A stretch of DNA of 64,000 nucleotides, from contig CM026422.1 of NCBI GenBank assembly GCA_014871385.1, positions 13,250,081 to 13,314,080 of the forward strand, read 5' to 3'. Each line of letters opens with the position of its first letter. Within the stretch, counting starts at the first letter, position 1. Positions 25,858 through 38,706 of this stretch are shown here, piece by piece. The notes under the pieces are model-generated. The model searched no databases. It worked only from the letters and a program-made list of their open reading frames with translations, and was not told where the DNA came from. The stretch is from Ceratodon purpureus. Taxonomy: Eukaryota > Streptophyta > Bryopsida > Pseudoditrichales > Ditrichaceae. The translations under genes and the position numbers were made by a program.

Positions 25858-27324
25858 ATGGGGTCAAAAATCCCCAAAAAGCGAAAATACCAGGAGGTGG
25901 TGGATTTAAAATTTCTTGATCAATACAACGTTTTGGAATTAGCATACAACTCTCCAATCAAGGGTTGTAAAACCCCAAACCATATTCAGAAACGGGTCGA
26001 TAGGCTTAATGTGGTACCCTGTAAAAAAACCTTGCAGCATGAATATTTTATGAGTATTTTCACTAACCCATCACATACATCCAAAATTAGTATTTCAGAA
26101 AAACAACAAGTCTATGTGAATTCGTGTCATCGAATTTGTAAAGTTTGTTTAGATGCACTTGCCTCAGAGAATTAGAACCGCATATCCTGTCCAATATGCA
26201 CAGTACCAAAAGATTATGATTTTAGCAAGAAAACCAAAGATGTATTTGATATGTCAATAGCACTGGGATTTGAGATAGAATCTTTGATGGAGTATCATGA
26301 CTTATTTGGCAAATTTAACAATTATCTTGATCAAAGAGCCCCGTCTACATCGAAGAAAAAAAGTTCATTATCCAAGTATATTGTTTTCCAGACCACATTT
26401 GTTCCGGGGGGATATTTTGAACGATTTATCCTAAAAAAATTTGGTATACATATTGATATGAGATGTCTTATAGGATATACAAACGTCTCGAATTGCGCGA
26501 AGAAAAACAAGAAAAAGTGCCTTTCTGGCAAAATGATAAGCACAAAGACACTTGGGAAGATATATATGAGAATGAAGTTATTTTTCCTAAAACAAAATCA
26601 GCGATATTATTGTTGGATGGAGACTATATATCAAATCACAACATAAGAAGCTTAGATGGGCTATTTTTTCAAAATATCTTGTTAATTTATATACCAAAGA
26701 TTTGGAAGTCTCCTTTTATGTACGCAGCAATCGTATCTACAGTCAACATGCACTATGAAAGCTCCCCTTTTGAAGCAAAAAAAAAATCAAAAAGATCCCA
26801 AAAGAGGGAGGTACAAATCTGTGAGCCATGGTTTCACGGCACACGGAGGAGATACTTCTCTTGGAAACATGGTAAGGTATGGTCACAAAAATATGTCGGA
26901 GACTTTGCAGGAGGCTATCAGAAGGCAAGGGGATACCATTGCCTCAGCAATTTGGGAACAAATAGATATATTTGGAGATTCGGTTAGAATGTTTTTTCAA
27001 AATCAGATTGAACCGATGACTGCCTTAGCCATTGGTTTGAAGGGATTTGAGACATGCGTACATCAACAACACGTATCTAAAAACTTCTATATTATGCCTC
27101 ATGTTGACCGATTAAATGTTGAGGCCTCTTTGATAACGTAGTATACAGAGGGGGATCCAAGAGGAGGATATTTTGGTGTTTTCCAATATGGTTTAAAATT
27201 TGAGAACAATAACGGTGCTGGCATATTTGTGCTAAGCAAATATCTTAGCCATGGCACGCTCAAGTTTGATATGGATTCCTTATCACCAAAAGATTTCAAG
27301 CTAGGGGTAGCATTGATGAAATAA
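25858..27324 (+). pseudogene. broken gene: RING-like segment plus possible 2OG-oxygenase fold
   Basis: Protein-like sequence runs from ATG 25858 to TAA 27322 but changes frame twice (between about 26463 and 26540, and between about 26755 and 26870) and has TAG at 26173 and 27139. The N-terminal part includes CHRICKVCLDALASEN and, after the first stop, RISCPIC, the second half of a RING-like finger. The middle (ILLLDGDYISNHN) is unrecognised. The C-terminal part has PHVDRLN, then GGYFGVFQYGLKF, then LSHGTLKFD. This H-x-D ... H order and the strand-rich spacing are what Fe(II)/2-oxoglutarate oxygenases show. The assignment is inference. If right, the relation to TET/JBP-type or other oxygenases is open. 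The gene is dead as it stands. Confidence 0.45.
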
Positions 27325-27619
27325 AGTTGGGCAATTACCCAATTTAAAAATCAATTAATAGAGGGAACACCAATAAGTTGGGAAAATTGATGAAATTTGG
27401 GTTTTAGTACCTATAGGAGAGTGAAGTGAAAACATTGATTTATACATTGAATCTTTCTATTTATGTATATACTTTAAAAATGAAATTAGCAGATACCGAG
27501 TGCTCCCTGGTATGGCTGCGGCCAAGGTTCGAACTGCGTCTCAGAGTTCAAAACCAAGAAAATCCATCTAGTTGTAAGTGAATACTCTCTAGCATGGATT
27601 CAACTATGGATCTAATAAT

Positions 27620-27637
27620 GGCATCTTGAAGGTCTTC
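27620..27637. repeat. left target-site duplication of the LINE
   Basis: GGCATCTTGAAGGTCTTC here is identical to 38757-38774. Bases just outside the two copies differ, so the match is exactly 18 bp, a normal size for target-primed reverse transcription. Confidence 0.9.
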
Positions 27638-28030
27638 AATGGATAAGGCGCTCGCCTAGAGGCGGCTCCGCAATTAGCGGGGCCGCAACCCTAGTGAGAT
27701 CCACTTATAGCGGGATGCAAATTAGCACATAAAGATGGGTGATTTAAGCAAGCAATCGTCTGTCTTAAGAATTGGTATCCCTCAGGGACCAGTTTGCACT
27801 AGAGTGGAGCGGATTTCGAATAGTTCTGTAGAAGTTCGGTTTTCTAGTTGGATAGTCAGTGAGGAAGTGGGCGACGCATATCCCCAGGGGAATCATGCTG
27901 CCTCCCGAATCCCTCCAGTGAGTTGCAGCACCAGTCACACACAACAGAAGCACAGTACTCTCATTGCCACAGTAGTTACAGCACTTGCACGTACGACAAC
28001 AAGCATCATCATTCTCACGCCGACTGCAAG

Positions 28031-31000
28031 ATGGAGCCACACACTAGCTCTGTGCTAGTCTCCCCGCGCCGTCCGCCCCCAGTGCGCACTCATCATTCCC
28101 AAGGAAGGAGACCACTGCCGTCACCTCCCTCGAACAGACGCAGAGACTCCGCTACCAGCTCCAGAGAGTTTAGCTGGGAGGCAGAAGCTCAACGTATCGT
28201 TCAAACAGGTAAGCAATTTGTACCCCACATTGGTGATTTATATTGGCAGATTTCACGTGAGATTCAGGAGGACAGAAACAGAGTTCTAGAGATAGAATCA
28301 GCCACCGAAGTCCCACTGCCGAGATATCACAGAGAGAGAGAAGCCGAGGAAATAGGAATACGTTTATTAGAAGAGCTCCCTCGCACCCACATACCCCCAG
28401 TCCCCCAAGCCACCATATATGTTCACAATATGCTAGGATTCCTCAAATCGCTTCAGGCTCGTGGGATGCAACTAGGCTTCCTAGCCGAAGTCCAAGCCCA
28501 CCCTGTAGAAGAACTAGTTCATGTCATTGAGTTTTACGACTCCCTTCCCAACGACTTTGGGATTATACCGGACACCCCTCCAGACTGGATAGAGCTCATC
28601 ACAGCAGCTCGCAACCGTTACGTGATAGACCTCCATCCAGCATGAGGCTACCCGGCCGGTAGAAACCCACTCCTCCCCAACGACATCTGACAATTCCGAC
28701 GCAACACTACTCTTATGCGTGAATACCAGCGGTATCGGAGATCTGAAACAGGCGAGATCGGACCAGACAGCGACATGATCGACCAGATCAATCTCCCTGA
28801 CTCCCTCGATAGCCCAATTCGTCAACAAGATGGACCGACCCCCGTTGTTACGCCAACCTTAGCCAGCCATGATAGCCGGCACATCAACCAAGAGGAATGG
28901 CTTCTCGGAGGTCCCTACCAGCCCTTCAGGCCCGCCAACCAAGCCCAGGACCCCATTCACCCCTCCACCTCCAGGCATCCAGCCCAATCGGGAGCTCACA
29001 TGGGACTAGATCCGAACATTCAGCAGCAAGACTTCAATCCCCAAGGGAGACCGCTCCAACCGGAAGGTCCACTCCTCCCGCTCCCACACATTCGCAACAA
29101 CATCAAAGATCAAATTCGGCCAGCCCCAGCCCAAGCTCCTGCAGCGCATCCAGGCCCTCCACCGCCGCCTCCACCGCCGCCACCGCTAGGACCACTCGCC
29201 CCAGCAGCGGCTCCAGCTGAACCAGCCCAACCAGATCCAAGTCAGCCACCACCGGTTATCCCTAACACTCCACGATCGAACCCGCGAGGCACCAACCCAG
29301 TTCGCATCGAGCCACTCGAAGAGACTTTCTCAAGACTCCAGGCAAGTTTCTCACACTCTCTACAGAGAGTTGTCATTGGAAGATTGCATGGAAAAATGGG
29401 TAGTCACGAAGAGTTATACCTTTGGGCAAGAGAAACATTGCATCAATCTTTTCACAAGATTATCATGAAAGGCCACGGATTCTTCGAAGTCCACTTCACC
29501 GAAGAAGCAGGCAGACTCGAAACGCTGATGGCCCCGCCTTTCAAGTATAACGGTAAAGACGTTACATTCAGCACCTGGAACCCACACTTCCAGCCGGAGC
29601 GACCAGGAGAGGAACACCAAGCCCGCCCCTCACCTCAAGCTCCGAAACTGCAGTACCCTATCTGGGTACAAATTCGCAATCTGCCGGATGAAGAGAGATC
29701 GGAAGAAGTCCTCAGAGAGATTTGTAGCCAGATCGCTCTTGTGATTGCGGTAGATACAAACGAAACGTACCGATTACGCCTCTCAGGCCCAAGGGTTAGA
29801 ATTCTCGTAGAAGACTTCAAAAATCTCCACGACACTATTATTATCAAGAGGTTGGATGGATCTGGATATGTTGAACACGACCTACTTTACAGTGGACTTC
29901 CATCTCAATGCGAACGTTGTGGACAAGTGGACCACGCGGTTAGTCAATGCCCCATACCGAGAGCGACTCACCGCAAGCCGCCCAGACCTGCTCGATCAGC
30001 CCCGGAACCAACACCCGAAAGAAGACCTGCTCCGAACAGAAGGGAATGGCGCCCACGCAATGCACAGCAACTGAATCAAGATGCGCTGTCCTCACTCGAC
30101 AACGGTACAGTACAATCTAACCGATCAGAACCAGACTCCCCAGGAGAAATCCTACCCTCACAGCTGAGGCACAGGGATGCCATTATGACAGAAGCAGGAC
30201 TAGAAGAAGAGACACAAGACACGGCCCGCTCTCCAGTGCAGCAACCAAACGCAGATCAAGCAGACCTCACCCATGCGAGCCAGCAAACAGGGGGACAAGG
30301 GGAGGAAAATGCAACCCCAGCAGACAATCCAGCTCAACTCCCCTACAGCCTTATCTCCGCTCCAGGTACGCAGTCTCCCTTCCCCTCTCTGATCTTTCAG
30401 ACCCTGGGCGAAGCCACTGGACCCAACCGCCGCCACCGCAACCCCGAATTCACTCTCCCAAGACCGCCGGGCAATTCCAGCAGTCACTTCAGTGACAGTG
30501 CTCTCCCAACCCCGAGCTTCCTTTGGACGCCCAAGACCCACAGAACCAACCGATTGACCAACAGGAGCAAGAAGCTTCCAGCCCAAGGTGCAGAGCAGGA
30601 ACCAGTCAAGTCGATAGGCGAGCCTGAGTCCAGCAAACGCAACTACCGGTCATCAACGATCCGAAGAGAGCTTTTTGAGGCAATTGGAGTTTACAACATC
30701 CCCCATTCGGCGATTCTGAAATGCACTATCACCCCGGTTTTCTACAGATACTCACCACACAACCAGCAGGTGGAGCACATCATAGTCAAGCACCGATCGT
30801 TGAAGAATCCCATCTGCTCAGTTCAGTTCACTGACCTGGAAACCATTTCCAAGAGCCTCTGGTCAAAACCTCTCTGTCGAATGAAACTAGTCACGGAGCT
30901 CTATATCGAATTGAAGAAAACGATATACAACTATCACAATCACCAGAACTCAATCAAGACATGGGAGCAAGCCCAATGGCTTTTTTACTGGACAGCTGAT

Positions 31001-31300
31001 AGTGACACCACCAGCCGGTGCTGGATCTCAGCCTTCATTCAAGAAACCACAGCGGACAGTTCTTACCAAAGTATCAAGACTCTTCTCTGGAGAAAGACAC
31101 CGCCCACCATAGCCGATATGATCCTTGAGATCCCCAAGGGCGAAATCCTTGATGATCAACACGACATCGACAATTGGCCACAGATGTTCGACCAACCTGC
31201 TGTAGCATATATTCCACTCTCACTAGTAGGCACAGCACCCAAACGGTCCAGGAATGGTTTTAGTTCCACTAGCTCGGGCTCACATACATCCAATGAGTAG
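28031..31300 (+). pseudogene. LINE ORF1: RNA-binding protein with CCHC knuckle
   Basis: The frame from ATG 28031 to TAG 31298 is interrupted only by TGA at 28643 and TGA at 28688. Both could be old CGA codons, or the first part could be a separate 204-residue ORF followed by an 861-residue ORF from ATG 28715. The 861-residue part holds a proline-rich low-complexity segment, then a DUF4283-like region (about 29400-29900, with FFEVHFTEEAG and YPIWVQIRNLP). The zinc knuckle CERCGQVDHAVSQC is at 29909-29950. A long disordered stretch and a folded C-terminal domain (about 30640-31200) of unknown type follow. In plant LINEs this protein binds the element RNA. Its stop overlaps the start of ORF2. 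Confidence 0.75.
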
Positions 31301-34300
31301 TATTATGAGTGTAGACCCCTATAAGCTGAACATTGTTACCCAAAATATCCGTACCCTAGGGCATGGTACAAGCGGAATTTGGACCAGGAAATTAGTAAAA
31401 GATCATTTCCAGCACATCAACCACTCTATAGACATCATACTGCTACAGGAACACCACCTCCTAGCAGAGGCTTGTCAAGACAAAACCTCGCAACTCAACT
31501 TCCTTGAGGGCCCATCATTCTGGAATGAAGCCCGAATCCTACCCACTTCAAATAAAACCAAAGGGGGAACGGCAATTCTTACCTCCAGACATCTAGCACC
31601 TTTCATAGGGGACTCAGGGATTATAGTGCCCGGCCGAGCCCAATTCATCACCTTCAACATGTCACCCTCGGAAACCATTGGTATAATTAACGTGTATGGC
31701 TACTCCGACAGCAGCAAGAGAGCCACCTTGTGGGAAGCAATCAACGAAGCACCACTGCCCCCAGCTCAATGGATCCTCGCCGGCGACTTCAATATGATCG
31801 AATCTCTCGATGACAAACTAGGAGGAGCGGAGAAGTCTAAAATGTACATCCCAGAAAGTGAAGCCTGGAACTGAACCATTCTCAAATTCAATCTGGGGGA
31901 CTCCTTCCACATGCCTGAATTCCGAAGACTAACCAAGAAACGCTACACTTGGGACAATGGACAAATAGCTCAGCACAGAGTAGCCACCCGCATCGACCGC
32001 ATCTACCTCCCCCCGAAACTGCAAGCCATGGGAGGCCAGATGGGCATCCTTGCGACACTACACCGAATATCTGACCACACCCCTTTTGTACTTAAGCTCA
32101 GCAAAGCACCACCCAAGACTCCAAGAAGCCAACCTTTCAACAACTCAATGCTAACTGACACCGAAGGCAGACAACTCCTAATCGACGCCTGGCATCAAGG
32201 TATGCTCCAATCACCCGAGGTAGATTGGGGGAAGAAGCTACGTAACGCCCTTCGATCGGTCAAAGCAGCCAGCGATGCCTTCAGCTACAGGAAAAAGAAG
32301 GCCTGGCAGAACACATATGACCAGAAGATCAACGAGATCCTAGAAGCCGAAATTGCATTACAGGAAGATTGGGGAAACGAGACAGCAAGAAAAGCTCTAT
32401 CAGCAGCCCAAACCAAAATTCAGAACGTTCGCCAACAGAGACTGGAAAAGCGCACCAACCGAGCCTCGGCCCAATGGACGCGCGTGGGAGATCGTTGTAG
32501 TAAGCAGTTCTTTGACTACCACAAGGACCGCAAGCCTGCATCCAGAATAAATGAACTGGTAAGGGAAGGTAAGGTCCTTCGATCCCAAAAAGATTTAAAT
32601 GACCATGCAACCCAATTCTATGCAAAACTATATACTGCAGATCCAAAGGTGGAAGCGGATAGACAGGCGAGGGAAGCCTGCCTCAAATATCTCCCCCAAC
32701 TGGTCATGGCCAACCAAAACGCAGCGCTCATCAAACAAGTAACGCTTCAAGAATTACAAGATACGGTGAAAGAGCTGCCCAAAAACAAAGCACCAGGTAA
32801 GGATCACATACCTACTGAATTCTTTCAAATTTTATGGGATACAGTTGGACCAGATATACTGGAATTCACCAAAGAAACCTTCGCCAATGAAATCTTTCCG
32901 GCCCACCTCAACACTGGCAAGATTGTACTTATTCCCAAGAAAGGAGAACTTAACCTTCTCACCAACTTTCGGCCCATTACCTTGCTCAGCTCCCTGTACA
33001 AGATTGTGGCCAAGCTCCTAGCTAATAGGATGAAACCTTTCCTTCGAAATTGGATCCTCCCCTCCCAAACAGGCTTCGTTCCTGGACGGTGCATCTTTGA
33101 CAACCTCTATCTAGCCAACGAAATCATGGACTGGGGAGAGAAAAGCGACCAACAAATTATCCTCCTCTTGATCGACTTTGAAAAAGCCTATGATAGAGTC
33201 TCCTGGACCTTCCTAGAAGAAACCATGAGAACCATGGGATTTGACGAGCTCTGGATCTCGATGACCATGAGCCTTTACCGTGAAGCCTTGGCCACAGTTG
33301 CAATGAATGGAATTGAAGGTCAGGTATTTAAGCTTCAGAGATCCGTCAGACAGGGCTGCCCACTCGCCCCCTACCTCTTCCTCCTAGTTGCCAATGTCCT
33401 CACCTACATGCTTCACCATCCAGATTTCGGCATCCAGGGCATCCAAATGCCAGACAACAAGGAAAATATCAGCTTACAGTTTGCGGATGACACGCTTCTG
33501 ACAATACTAGCGTCGCAAGACAACCTTGAACGAACAATCACGGTTTTCGACACATACGCAGCGGGTTCCGGAGCGTTGGTCAACTGGCACAAAAGCAGAG
33601 CCATCTGGGCAACCGAAAAACCTAAAACATGGGACTGGGGCGATGCAATAGGACTTATCTGGGTGGAGAAAGGCCAGTATACGAGATACTTGGGTTACCC
33701 CCTAGGATACAAGATCTCGAGTGATGAGCTTGACAACACCCTCCTCGCAAAAATAAAAAATGGGATCCGCCATTGGGCCAGCCACAAACTCTCGCTGGCA
33801 GGAAGGGTGTTAGTTATCAATCAAGTGATCCTAGCCACCATCTGGTACATAGTAGCCTGTGCCGCCTTCTCCGCGGGGGCCATGAACAAAGTCAAAGCCC
33901 TCATCCGAGATTACCTCTGGTCAGGCAAACATGACCACCGCGCCCGTGCTAAAGTTCGCTGGGACACAGCCATCCTCCCGGCGGAAGCAGGGGGAATTCA
34001 GGTTTTAGACCCTGAAGCTCAGGCACATGCGATCCTTAATAAAATTATAGTAAGAGGGCTAAACCCAGAATTTGAACCTTGGAAAGCCCTGTTCACACAA
34101 AGCCTCAACCAGCTCACCATCAAAGGGAACGGACCTTGGCCCAAGGGGGCACATTGGATGAACCAGCCCTTCAACAAAATGTCGATCACCAGTTCTTGAT
34201 TCTTTCGAGGCCTCATGAAGAGCTGGAGCTCCATTAACCATGGCCTCAGCCAACAACCACCGAGAACCTGGCCAGCCATTGCTCAGCAGCAACTGTTTGG

Positions 34301-36437
34301 TAACCCCCTGATAACTAACCTCAAAGGCACACCTTGGGGAAGAGAAAAGAAGACCACCATCAGTCGCTGGGCCAACAGGGGTATTTCCAAAATCAAGGAC
34401 CTATGGGACATCCCGAATCAGACCTGGAAATCCTTAGATCAAGTTAGTACCACCCTCAAAACCCACCGCAGATGGATTGAAGCGAACTACAACCAGGTTA
34501 TCCCCAGCCTGCCATGGTCCCTCACCAATTATGGAAAACTTGCAATCAACACTTGGGTTAGGAAAACCAGAGTGCATTATATTAACTTCGTATACCAGAT
34601 CATCAAGATTACAGACACTAGGATTATAGCACATAAGTATGAAATCCAACCCTCCAACCAAATCCAGAGAACACACCCTTCGCACGTCAACCTCAAGGAC
34701 CAACACCTCAGCCTAGTTAAGGTACTCATCAAGGACGAAGATAAGAACAAGTTCATAGGTCACAACCCACCCCCGAACACTCACAACGACAAAACTCTCT
34801 GGCTATTTAGTCGCACAGCGATAAAAAATCTGAACTGGGACCCAGGACCATGGAAGTGGACAGACCCGAGCCAACTCAAGCCAACAGCGTTTTTCAATTA
34901 TGAATCTAAACTAGGCTACTCCCTGGCGATCCAGCAAAAAGGCAAACCGCTCTCGCTAACGACTCGGCTCCTTCAAGCACAGCACTCAACGTCCGACATA
35001 GCCAAATTCTACAACAACATTTGGCACCGCTGGAAGCCAAAACGTATAGCTGCCATGAACTGGCTCGCCATCGCGGAAGGTCTACCTATTGGACTATGGC
35101 GCAAGAAATTAGGTGAAACAGGACAGTGCCGAACCTGCCAAGCCCCAGAGGACTCGCTGCAACATGCTCTAACAGAATGTCATACCGTAGCTCCAGCTTG
35201 GGAGAACTTTGCCAACCTCCGGGCCCTCTTCCACCTCTCAGACACCTTCACCACATGGCCGCACCACATCTTTGGAGTAATTCAGACCCCCAGCCCCGAG
35301 CCTAATACCCTTTACCAGATAGACCCGCACCATCATGTAGTTTTCCACAGTGAAACCCCCTGGGAAATACTTCGCGCGTGCCTCGTTTGGTACCTATGGT
35401 GCCAAAAATGCCAGCATGAGATCAATAACGCCCCGTTTAAAGTAGGGACCGCACTCTTTAAAGCCTGGCAGACCACTATCCACATTGGCATGGAAGCATG
35501 GAAGGAAATTGGCAAGGAGAACCGCCCAGATCCCCAAAAGCATGAAATGCAAACCAAATTTCAACACATATGGACAGCCAACCACCTCTTTGCTTCCCCT
35601 CACCCACACCAACCGCAGTGGAACCTCGTCCCTCACCCAACCTGGCTCCCATGTAACCTAGCCCTAACCACCCCTCCCAGCTCTCAATCCCCGCAAACCG
35701 AGTCAGAGGATTCCGATCCACCAACTCCCAGAGATTCAGATACCACCCGTATCCACAGAGCCATCGACATTCTCTTTGACGAGGTCCTGCATGAGATGCA
35801 AGGGAAGCAGAAGCCTAAGCGCCAACCTCGAAGCCGAAGCAAGCACTCGGATCACAACCAACCCCCAACTGACCCCCACTGCCATAGTAGACAAGCCCCG
35901 GCCCCAAAACAGGTGGAGTCGAACACTGCAGGGCCTTCCTCACATCCAAATCCACACCTGCACCTTCCTCGCCCTAAGAGGAGTCAAAAACCAAACCCCC
36001 CCCCCCCTCTCTGGACCACCTACACCCCGTTCCATAGAAGTATCAGTTATAAATTCGACAACCAACCCTTCCTGGGCAACTACAACCTTGACACAGATAG
36101 TTTCACCCCAGGAGAATCTCGCCCCCTACCGCTAGACATCTACACCACAAGAAGAACCCCAGCCAAGCCTTACTGCCCAATCCCCAATTGGCTTGCCCAA
36201 CAGGAAATAGACAACATGATGGAAGAGCTTGGCTTCAACGAGGAAGACCGACTCAAGGAATCTCAAAGGGAGAAACAAGAGGAGGAAAAGAAAAACAAAA
36301 GTGCTTTAAGACACTCGTTTCAGTTCCAACAGCGTTCCCCCCCTCCAGACCAAACGAGCATAGATACACCAGAAGCCCAGCCCAATCCTCGCTCGACTCA
36401 AGATAGTGCCACTAACCATTCTGCCCCCCACACATAG
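31293..36437 (+). pseudogene. LINE ORF2: endonuclease-reverse transcriptase with two stops
   Basis: The frame of 1715 codons starts at the ATG inside ATGAGTAG, overlapping the ORF1 stop. TGA at 31872 and 34197 break it. The endonuclease shows VTQNIR, LLQEHHL, LAGDFNMIE, RIDRIYLP and ISDHTPF, the catalytic set of APE-type LINE nucleases. The reverse transcriptase shows NKAPGKDHIP, IPKKGE, NFRPITLLSSLYKI, GRCIFDN, LLIDFEKAYDRVSW, RQGCPLAPYLF and QFADDTLL (active-site FADD at 33480-33491). A zf-RVT-like CRTCQAPEDSLQHALTEC lies near 35130. Beyond about 35600 comes an unusually long Pro/Ser/Gln-rich tail of some 270 residues ending in a basic coiled coil. It would nick target DNA and copy the RNA there. 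Confidence 0.9.
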
Positions 36438-37163
36438 TGCTCCGACAACCCACGACATCCCCAGGCACCATCACGCACCACCACATGATCACCACAGGTT
36501 CAATTGGTTGCCCGAACATCCACCACAACATCGCCAACAGCAACTCAGCATACAACATTGACCAACACAACCTTCCCAGTACCTCCATCAATCCGAGATC
36601 CAGACATGGCGTCCTGCAGAAGCCATCGAACCCCAGGCAAATATGTTTCCAATTAAGTAGGTGAAAATTGCCAGTTTATTTCCACTTAGGGATCAACACT
36701 GGAAATAGCAAAACCAAAACGGTGAACGGTAACGATGAGATAGACCCACTAAGAGTTCCCGCCACACATCACCTACGCCGTACTAAAGAAGAAGTCCAAG
36801 TCCCACACTACAGTAGGAAACAGCAGGGCAAGGTAAGTCCCCTCCTTAGTCTTCTGAATAGAGTCTCGTAAATAGTGCTCAAGTTGCTATTAATTACTAT
36901 GATACCGACGTCTAACCGATCAGAGTGACCACAAGTATAAGCCTAAAAAATGTGACTATCTGCTAGTGTATCCACACATACTAACCAGCAGGGAACCTCG
37001 AACTCACGCACAAACACCCTCGGGTAACCTGCAAGCAAGGAAGATCCAAGACAATCAATATAGACAGGAGACTCACGCAACGAAACAAAGCAAAGGACCA
37101 AGAATCAAACCCCAAACTCACATTGGACAGCTGCCTCGCCCCTGGACTCCAAAGAGGTGAGTA

Positions 37164-37709
37164 TCACACAGGAGCAATGCCAGCAGCTGACCCCACAGCA
37201 GGAGTTTCATTCGCCACCTCCGACACTATGGGAACAGCCACATCAGTTCCGTTTGGCTCCGACGAACAACCGGTGTCTTCCAGGGCCCCAGGCAGAATGG
37301 TAGTTTCAGGAGCAACTGGAGTCTTCTGCGAATCACAGTTGGAAGCGGCTCCCCAAGCTTCCAGAACAGCACTAGGCAAATACACCTCCAGGGGAGAAGA
37401 GTCTAGCACAGAAACAACATCAGTATAATCATCTACCACGATATGGTTGGCCACATTCCCACCAGGAGGCAATTGATGAGCGCGATGCACAGCCATATAC
37501 TCAGAGAAAGTAAAATTGGCAGCGGTTCCCAGCAACCGTATCTCACGACGACACTGATCGGTGAGCACATAGTTATCAGAATCCTGCAGTACATGACTCA
37601 GATGGGGAAGATCAGGGAGCCAGAGCTTAGGCACATGCGGATGCACAACACCCCGACGAAGGAACACCTGAGAGACCCAAGCTAACAACAAGCCCTTCTC
37701 GGCATCCAT
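37164..37709 (-). CDS. antisense ORF in the LINE 3' region, 181 codons
   Basis: The ORF starts at ATG 37709 (the open frame extends further up to 37844) and stops at 37164. The product has a mixed, soluble-protein composition with a hydrophobic start (GLLLAWVSQVFL), a central stretch of charged and aromatic residues (SDNYVLTDQCRREIRLL) and an Ala/Glu/Pro-rich end. I recognise no family. It lies opposite the LINE transcript, 0.7 kb behind ORF2. It could be a captured host fragment, an antisense LINE gene or chance. No splice sites or promoter are evident. Confidence 0.3.
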   Translation of the reverse strand: MDAEKGLLLAWVSQVFLRRGVVHPHVPKLWLPDLPHLSHVLQDSDNYVLTDQCRREIRLLGTAANFTFSEYMAVHRAHQLPPGGNVANHIVVDDYTDVVSVLDSSPLEVYLPSAVLEAWGAASNCDSQKTPVAPETTILPGALEDTGCSSEPNGTDVAVPIVSEVANETPAVGSAAGIAPV

Positions 37710-38596
37710 GACGACACACGCACAACACCCGACAAGCAGAGGAGGGCTAACAACAACCAAAGGGAAGAAGAGCAGGCACAATGAAACAACAGGAGCATCA
37801 CTCCCAGATATTTGAAGACACCAGCACCTTTGGCACAGGAGCATTCAAGACTACAACAATCATAAGCCAACCCTAGAACCCTTGAATACATTTTCAACAA
37901 CATAACCAGTCAATTCGTCATCGATAGTCCCCTCACAGCATTAAAGAGAGTTCTAACCCATAGCAGCCAGCGGGTCAACAACGTCTCAACCTAGCAACCC
38001 AAAGCTAGAGCATCAAGAGCGCCACCAATCATCACCAGCAGCAAGACAGTTGACATGAACTCAAAACATCAGGAGTTGTATCACAACTATCACAGGACTC
38101 CTCGCAACCCTAAATGTTCTCAGCCCCAAATCAATTTGTCTTTCTCTTTCAGCTCTTCAATTAGAACTAGGATTGCATTCTTTTGGGGTGGGGGGGTTTT
38201 TTGGCAACACAGGAGGAGACCCACCACCCGAATTTCGACCTCGCTCCCGCGACATGGAACCATGGAGCCAGCCCAAGAACGGAGAGGAACTGAAGATCCA
38301 GCGCAAGGGCAACAGCACTGAAGGAGCGCACTCTCCAACAACTCCAGGCGCAGAAGACCACCGCCAGCACCCCGAAGAGCCGACATTCTCCATCACTCCG
38401 CACTACCACCGAATACACTCAAAGGGAATGCAACTCCGGGACTCTTACACCATCCGACCCCAGTCACAACGCCCCACTCCAACAATTTAGCTGTACATAG
38501 TGAAGCTTGTTCAAAATGCAAAATAGGGCTTGGCTTTCGTACCGACAGGCATAGTTTTGCAGGGCAGTTAGTTTCTATAGAAACTCGATGTCAAAA

Positions 38597-38706
38597 GGGA
38601 CGACCTCTCTCTACGATTTTCAGTCGGAGAGGCGTCCCATGCCCAGGGCCTTGGGCCCGTGAAGTCGGGCCGCTCTCGGCCTGGCTTCCCAGGCGGTGAA
38701 CCGCCT
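38597..38706 (+). other. hairpin-rich 3' end of the LINE
   Basis: GGGACGACCTCTC (38597) can pair with GAGAGGCGTCCC (ending 38638) with one bulged base. GGGCCTTGGGCCC follows, then AGGCGGTGAACCGCCT (38691-38706) is a perfect short hairpin. Stem-loops at the RNA 3' end are the recognition site of the reverse transcriptase in stringent-type LINEs. Together with the missing poly(A) tail this suggests such a mechanism. Confidence 0.65.

Noticed and set aside
27640..27700. tRNA-like sequence (AATGGATAAGGCGCTCGCCTA)
   Set aside because: The first part resembles a tRNA D-arm, but no anticodon or T-arm follows; it is the structured LINE 5' start.
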